A stretch of DNA of 37,061 bases, taken from contig NZ_DIXC01000047.1 of the NCBI RefSeq assembly GCF_002435945.1, forward strand, positions 1 to 37,061. Direction: 5' to 3'. The stretch is from Mesotoga sp. UBA6090. GTDB taxonomy: Bacteria; Thermotogota; Thermotogae; Petrotogales; Kosmotogaceae. The notes under the pieces were generated by a model. It was not told where the DNA came from, ran no database searches, and saw only the letters and a program-made list of their open reading frames with translations. Position numbers and translations under genes: made by a program. Positions 34,128 to 37,061 of this stretch are shown piece by piece (positions within the stretch are counted from its first letter, which is position 1; each line of letters begins with the position of its first letter).

Positions 34128-34595
34128 GTGCATAGGATGACTTCCGCCGACAGAGATCTTTCCACGAGAGCGAGAGAGCTTTCTCTGAGGGCATTCGGTG
34201 TCTTTCCGGATATACCCTTTTCCTTCAACTCAAGGCTGAAGAGGGTCCTTGGCAGACTTGTCTACTCGAAAAGCCGTGGAACGCTTACTCCTCTCAGAAT
34301 AGAGATCTCTTCTTCGATATCCTGTAACGAGGAGCTTCTCAAGAGAACCTTGCTTCACGAGCTTTCTCACTTCTACTTAATGAAGAATGACAGAGATTTC
34401 TCGCATAGCTCGCCGGAATTCCAGAAGCTGTCCGAAGAACTGGGATTCGATATCGTAGCCGAGTACGAGGGACTTCCGGTACACAGATGGGTATGTTCTG
34501 CATGCAAAAAGACTGTGGCCCTTTCCTTCAACCGCAGAGAAAAAAAGGGTCTATCTTCCTGCTGTAAAGCCCCGATAGAACTTCAGGAAAAATAA
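34128..34595 (+). CDS. SprT-like zinc metalloprotein
   Basis: A 155-residue SprT/Spartan-like protein: LLHELSHFYL supplies the HExxH zinc site (residues 77-81), FSHSSPEFQKL near 91 fits the third ligand region, and the C-terminus has a zinc ribbon (WVCSACKKTVA, then SSCCKAPIEL). Eukaryotic Spartan cuts DNA-protein crosslinks; bacterial SprT function is poorly known, so protease activity is inferred. The start is ambiguous: GTG 34128 has AGGAG only 3 bases away, ATG 34137 has it 12 away. No clear promoter of its own. Confidence 0.83.
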   Translation: MHRMTSADRDLSTRARELSLRAFGVFPDIPFSFNSRLKRVLGRLVYSKSRGTLTPLRIEISSSISCNEELLKRTLLHELSHFYLMKNDRDFSHSSPEFQKLSEELGFDIVAEYEGLPVHRWVCSACKKTVALSFNRREKKGLSSCCKAPIELQEK

Positions 34596-34607
34596 TCGAA
34601 TAAACAC

Positions 34608-34637
34608 TTGCCTTTCTAGAAATTCATCTGTTATAAT
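34608..34637 (+). promoter_or_regulatory. Promoter for the small gene and polymerase IV
   Basis: TTGCCT (34608-34613), 18-base spacer, TATAAT (34632-34637) preceded by TGT as an extended -10. The start point would be about 25 bases before the ATG at 34670. No LexA-like repeat was recognised nearby. Confidence 0.65.
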
Positions 34638-34669
34638 AATTTATACCTAATACTTAAGTGGTGATATTT

Positions 34670-34909
34670 ATGAAAGCCTATAAGAAGCTCACGAAGGTGC
34701 TTGTATACTTTCATGAAGATTATTTTGTGCCGGTAAGGTTCAGTTACGATGGTATAAAAATAATCGTGAATGCCGTTACCTCCTTCTGGGTGGAGGCCGT
34801 GGGGACCCAGAAAGTCTATCATTTCTCAGTAATGACCACACTTGGAGCTTACAATCTTGAATTTGACGAAGATGCGAAGAAATGGTACAGCTATCTTCTT
34901 GGAGGGTGA
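34670..34909 (+). CDS. Small protein upstream of DNA polymerase IV (possibly DUF6504-like)
   Basis: 79 residues, beta-rich in appearance: VLVYFHEDYFVPVRFSYDG, IIVNAVTSFWVEAVG, VYHFSVMTTLGAYNLEFDED and WYSYLLGG. The pattern (a target residue pair, a central tryptophan before a gap, then a YxL..D ending) recalls DUF6504 proteins that occur beside Y-family polymerases, but that is only a resemblance by eye. Start ATG 34670 has a weak GGTGAT 7 bases upstream; GTG 34658 is less likely. The stop is 5 bases before the polymerase start, and the polymerase ribosome site lies inside this gene, so the pair is co-expressed. Confidence 0.75.
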   Translation: MKAYKKLTKVLVYFHEDYFVPVRFSYDGIKIIVNAVTSFWVEAVGTQKVYHFSVMTTLGAYNLEFDEDAKKWYSYLLGG

Positions 34910-34914
34910 TTGTC

Positions 34915-36153
34915 TTGAAAGGAATTCCTTACGTATCTCACATAGACATGGACGCATTTTTTGCAAGTATAGAACAGGCGGCCAATCCGACTCTGAAAGG
35001 CAAACCGATCGCAGTGACCGGAATTGGAAAGCGGCATTCCGTTGTGACTTCGGCGAGTTATGAGGCAAAGAGACTGGGCGTGAAGTCGGGTATGGCCTTT
35101 TTTGAAGCCCTGAAGCTGTGTCCCGATCTTATAGCCGTGGGAGTGCAGTCAAAGAAGTACGGCTATATATCGAAAGAGATAATGAAGATGATGACCTCTG
35201 TATCGCCCAGAGTTATGGTTGCGAGTGTAGACGAGGCTTACATAGATCTCAGCTTTCACACTAAACTGGAGGAATCGATTAACAGATTCATTTCCTTTAA
35301 GAGAGATTTGAAGGAGAGATTCGGAATAACCGCCTCGGTTGGAATCTCGGTAAACCCGATCATATCTAAAATCGCCAGCGATTACTCCAAGCCAAACGGA
35401 TTCGTAGTGGTTAAAGACGGCATGGAAAGAGAATTCTTGAATGAGATACCTGTTAAGGATGTTCCGGGAATCGGGAAGCACACCTTGATAAAACTAGAAT
35501 CTATGGGATACAAGATGACAGGGGAGCTTTTGGAAGGTTTGGAGAAGTCTCCCATGGATCTTTACACAATGTTCGGAAATGCCTTCATGGGCTTTCTGCA
35601 GAGTCTCACAAAAAAAAGATTCTCCAGGAATGAGTTCTTCAAAGAAGAGAGACCGAAATCCGTGGGCCATTCTATGACGCTCTCGGGTGATATAAGCGAT
35701 TTCGATCTTATAGTGAGAGTAACAAACTTTCTGGCTGCCAGGGTAATCTACAGGATGGGAAGATACAAAGTGGAAGGTTCCGGCGTCAGTTTCTTCTTCA
35801 GATACACGGACAGAAGTTCCAAAACCATTTCAAAGAAGCTGAACTTCACAATTTCCTCGATCAAAGATATGACGGAGATTACCCCGTGGCTGATCAGCTC
35901 AATCTGGAACGGAACGGCCGTCAGGGCGATTGGAATCTCATGCTGGGCTCTTAAAGAAAAGAAAAATCAAAGGCAGCTCTCTCTGTTCGAAAAAGAAAAG
36001 GAACTGCTGGAAACCGTGCTCCAAATAGAAAATAAATTCGGAGAATACGCCATATTTCCGGGGAATATATTATTCCTCCCCGAGATCAGAAAGCTTGAGA
36101 AACCTTCTGATCTCCATTACCAGGGCTTCTGCCGTCGCGAGGTTAGTTGCTAA
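34915..36153 (+). CDS. dinB: DNA polymerase IV (Y-family translesion polymerase)
   Basis: Error-prone polymerase that copies past damaged bases. In 412 residues: SHIDMDAFFASIEQ with catalytic Asp11, SVDEAYIDLS with catalytic Asp106-Glu107, GISVNPIISKIASDYSKPNG, the helix-hairpin-helix VPGIGKHTLIKLESMG, a little-finger domain, and QLSLF at 354-358, a canonical beta-clamp binding motif. Start TTG 34915 has GGAGG 9 bases upstream. The last 28 codons overlap mgsA on the other strand, and that tail (after FPGN) looks like antisense read-through rather than a conserved domain. Confidence 0.95.
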   Translation: MKGIPYVSHIDMDAFFASIEQAANPTLKGKPIAVTGIGKRHSVVTSASYEAKRLGVKSGMAFFEALKLCPDLIAVGVQSKKYGYISKEIMKMMTSVSPRVMVASVDEAYIDLSFHTKLEESINRFISFKRDLKERFGITASVGISVNPIISKIASDYSKPNGFVVVKDGMEREFLNEIPVKDVPGIGKHTLIKLESMGYKMTGELLEGLEKSPMDLYTMFGNAFMGFLQSLTKKRFSRNEFFKEERPKSVGHSMTLSGDISDFDLIVRVTNFLAARVIYRMGRYKVEGSGVSFFFRYTDRSSKTISKKLNFTISSIKDMTEITPWLISSIWNGTAVRAIGISCWALKEKKNQRQLSLFEKEKELLETVLQIENKFGEYAIFPGNILFLPEIRKLEKPSDLHYQGFCRREVSC

Positions 36154-36477
36154 CGGTTTGTTATGAACATCACACACTCTTAGAAGGGCGCTCACATCGG
36201 GCTCATGGGGCTGGGCGGTGAGCGGATCTCTTAAAAAGATGACAAAATCGATCTCATCATTGGCGATGAGAGCGCCTATCTGGAGATCGCCACCCAGCGG
36301 ACCGGACTTGAATGAAGTGAGCTCCAATTTGACCTTTTCCCTGAGGATATTGCCCGTAGTGCTGGTCGCAAAAAGGTCGCACTTTCTGAAGACATCGACG
36401 TGCTCTCTGACGAACATTATTAGATCTATCTTTTTCTTGTCGTGCGCTATCAAAGCTACTCGTGGTTTTTCACTCAT
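36070..36477 (-). CDS. mgsA: Methylglyoxal synthase
   Basis: Converts dihydroxyacetone phosphate to methylglyoxal and phosphate, a bypass of lower glycolysis under phosphate limitation. The 135-residue product has VALIAHDKKK at the start, TSTTGNIL for phosphate binding, GPLGGDLQIGALIA with catalytic Asp64, FLRDPLTAQPHEPDVSALLRVCDVHN with the conserved His and Asp, and PLATNLATAE. ATG 36477 has GGAGG 5 bases upstream; the longer frame to 36795 has no support. It is convergent with, and overlaps by 84 bases, the polymerase IV gene. Confidence 0.95.
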   Translation of the reverse strand: MSEKPRVALIAHDKKKIDLIMFVREHVDVFRKCDLFATSTTGNILREKVKLELTSFKSGPLGGDLQIGALIANDEIDFVIFLRDPLTAQPHEPDVSALLRVCDVHNKPLATNLATAEALVMEIRRFLKLSDLGEE

Positions 36478-36558
36478 GGCTACCTCCGTCTCATGACAAG
36501 AAAATGATAACACGTACAGACCGTCGAAACTCCAGGCATTTAGCTGAGGTGAATTGAT

Positions 36559-36897
36559 CTGTCTCTTTCGTTCAACGAGATAACAATATATGGACAAGCC
36601 ATTACAGACCCGGAATCGACTGTGTGGGGTGGATTCTTCAGGGTGAGGATATGCGTATACAGGAGCGGGGGCGAAACCGAAGAAATCTTCGACATTCGTT
36701 TCGAAGAAAGGGAATCGAAAAGGGTATTCGCGGAAATCTACAGAGGCTGCTATTTGCTCATCAGGGGTGAAATAAGAGTAAGAAAGAACCTTCACATAAA
36801 GCTCAGGGAGTTCACCGTGACAACAAGACCCTACGACAGAGATCTCGATATCGACATACCGAGAATACTAACACGGATCAAGAGCGACTACTTCTGA
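36559..36897 (+). CDS. Small OB-fold, SSB-like protein candidate with probable CTG start
   Basis: The certain part is the frame from GTG 36622 to the stop, but the coding frame continues upstream to a TGA at 36550. From CTG 36559 the product has 112 residues: LSLSFNEITIYGQAITDPES, GFFRVRICVYR, ETEEIFDIRFEERESKRVFAEIYRGCYLLIRGEIRVR, then LREFTVTTRP. This order resembles a single-stranded DNA-binding OB fold (opening strand with G.IT.DPE, a strand ending in a helix with a KG-like turn, then V.G.IR). Starting at GTG 36622 would remove the first strand. GAGGTGA at 36546-36552 is 6 bases before CTG 36559; no ATG, GTG or TTG is available there. Divergent from mgsA; the 3' end overlaps the minus-strand gene by 10 bases. 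Confidence 0.6.
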   Translation: MSLSFNEITIYGQAITDPESTVWGGFFRVRICVYRSGGETEEIFDIRFEERESKRVFAEIYRGCYLLIRGEIRVRKNLHIKLREFTVTTRPYDRDLDIDIPRILTRIKSDYF

Positions 36898-37061
36898 AAA
36901 GTCTCGTAATACTTGCCTCTAAGATCGGTGAAGATAGATCTGTCTACCACGGTCTTGAATTCGTCGACCTCCACGAGAAGATACTCGTCACCGACTCTAT
37001 CGGTTATCTTCACATACTCAATCTTCGGGAAGTAACCCTCTCTCCTGAGGAAAGAAACGTG
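36888..37061 (-). CDS. 3' end of an unidentified gene, cut by the window edge
   Basis: Reading the minus strand from the edge gives 57 open codons ending in TAG at 36890-36888. The residues (REGYFPKIEYVKITDRVGD, EYLLVEVDEFKTVVDRSIF, ending LRGKYYETFQK) look like a real soluble domain with alternating strands, and codon use fits its neighbours. I do not recognise the family. It overlaps the plus-strand gene convergently by 10 bases. Confidence 0.6.
   Translation of the reverse strand, partial: HVSFLRREGYFPKIEYVKITDRVGDEYLLVEVDEFKTVVDRSIFTDLRGKYYETFQK

Noticed and set aside
1..37061. CRISPR arrays, insertion sequences, attachment sites, defence islands
   Set aside because: No direct-repeat arrays, transposase or integrase motifs, or toxin-antitoxin pairs were seen; gene content is housekeeping and metabolic throughout.

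Overview
The window looks like a chromosomal segment of a Thermotogota bacterium, most likely a moderate-GC member close to Mesotoga or Kosmotoga. This rests on a Thermotoga-type maltose transporter (MalE, MalF with a large loop, MalG with a giant insertion), the hrcA-grpE-dnaJ operon order, a compact mur/fts cluster, AGA/AGG-rich arginine usage and frequent TTG starts. Genus and species cannot be fixed from the sequence alone. Coding density is very high. No stretch over 300 bases lacks a gene; the longest gaps (about 1090-1251, 4917-5117 and 10914-11123) hold terminators, promoters and short AT-rich sequence. I see no insertion sequence, prophage, CRISPR array or defence island.

Layout. 1-1089: the 3' part of a YtcJ-type amidohydrolase. 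1252-1329: a CAT-anticodon tRNA on the minus strand with a consensus promoter and its own terminator. 1392-1565: a small unknown gene. 1587-3473 (minus): mnmG. 3522-4916: an OadA/PycB/transcarboxylase-5S-like carboxyltransferase with no biotin domain. 5118-10913: malE-malF-malG. 11124-12383: an alkaline-phosphatase-superfamily hydrolase. 12380-16763 (minus): heat-shock operon hrcA-grpE-dnaJ followed by yitT-like and tsaB genes. 16871-25452 (plus): murE-murF-mraY-murD-ftsW-murG-murC. 25430-28206 (minus): an M42 aminopeptidase and a B12-binding radical SAM protein. 28370-34041 (plus): a methylmalonyl-CoA module (mutase catalytic subunit, B12 subunit, MeaB chaperone, epimerase, carboxyltransferase, OadG-like membrane subunit, biotin carrier). 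34128-36153 (plus): a SprT-like zinc protein, a small protein and DNA polymerase IV. 36070-36477 (minus): methylglyoxal synthase. 36559-36897 (plus): a small SSB-like OB-fold candidate. 36888-37061 (minus): the 3' end of an unidentified gene.

How they work together. The methylmalonyl-CoA module interconverts succinyl-CoA and methylmalonyl-CoA and then moves or removes the carboxyl group through biotin. With the 5S-like gene at 3522, the window encodes counterparts of all three parts of a methylmalonyl-CoA:pyruvate transcarboxylase, although the OadG-like subunit instead suggests a membrane decarboxylase. The mur operon covers lipid II synthesis from MurE onward plus a SEDS polymerase. It is divergent from the HrcA operon, and the two promoters share one -35 heptamer. 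The HrcA operon carries a CIRCE operator that overlaps its own ribosome binding region. The maltose operon lacks its ATPase gene, and its MalG has roughly 650 residues of helical coiled-coil inserted between the first two membrane helices.

Nothing here is a clear-cut new defence or mobile system. The most unusual items are the giant MalG insertion, the split transcarboxylase-like gene set, the symmetric promoter at the tRNA gene, the shared hrcA/murE promoter and the SSB-like gene that appears to start at a non-canonical codon.
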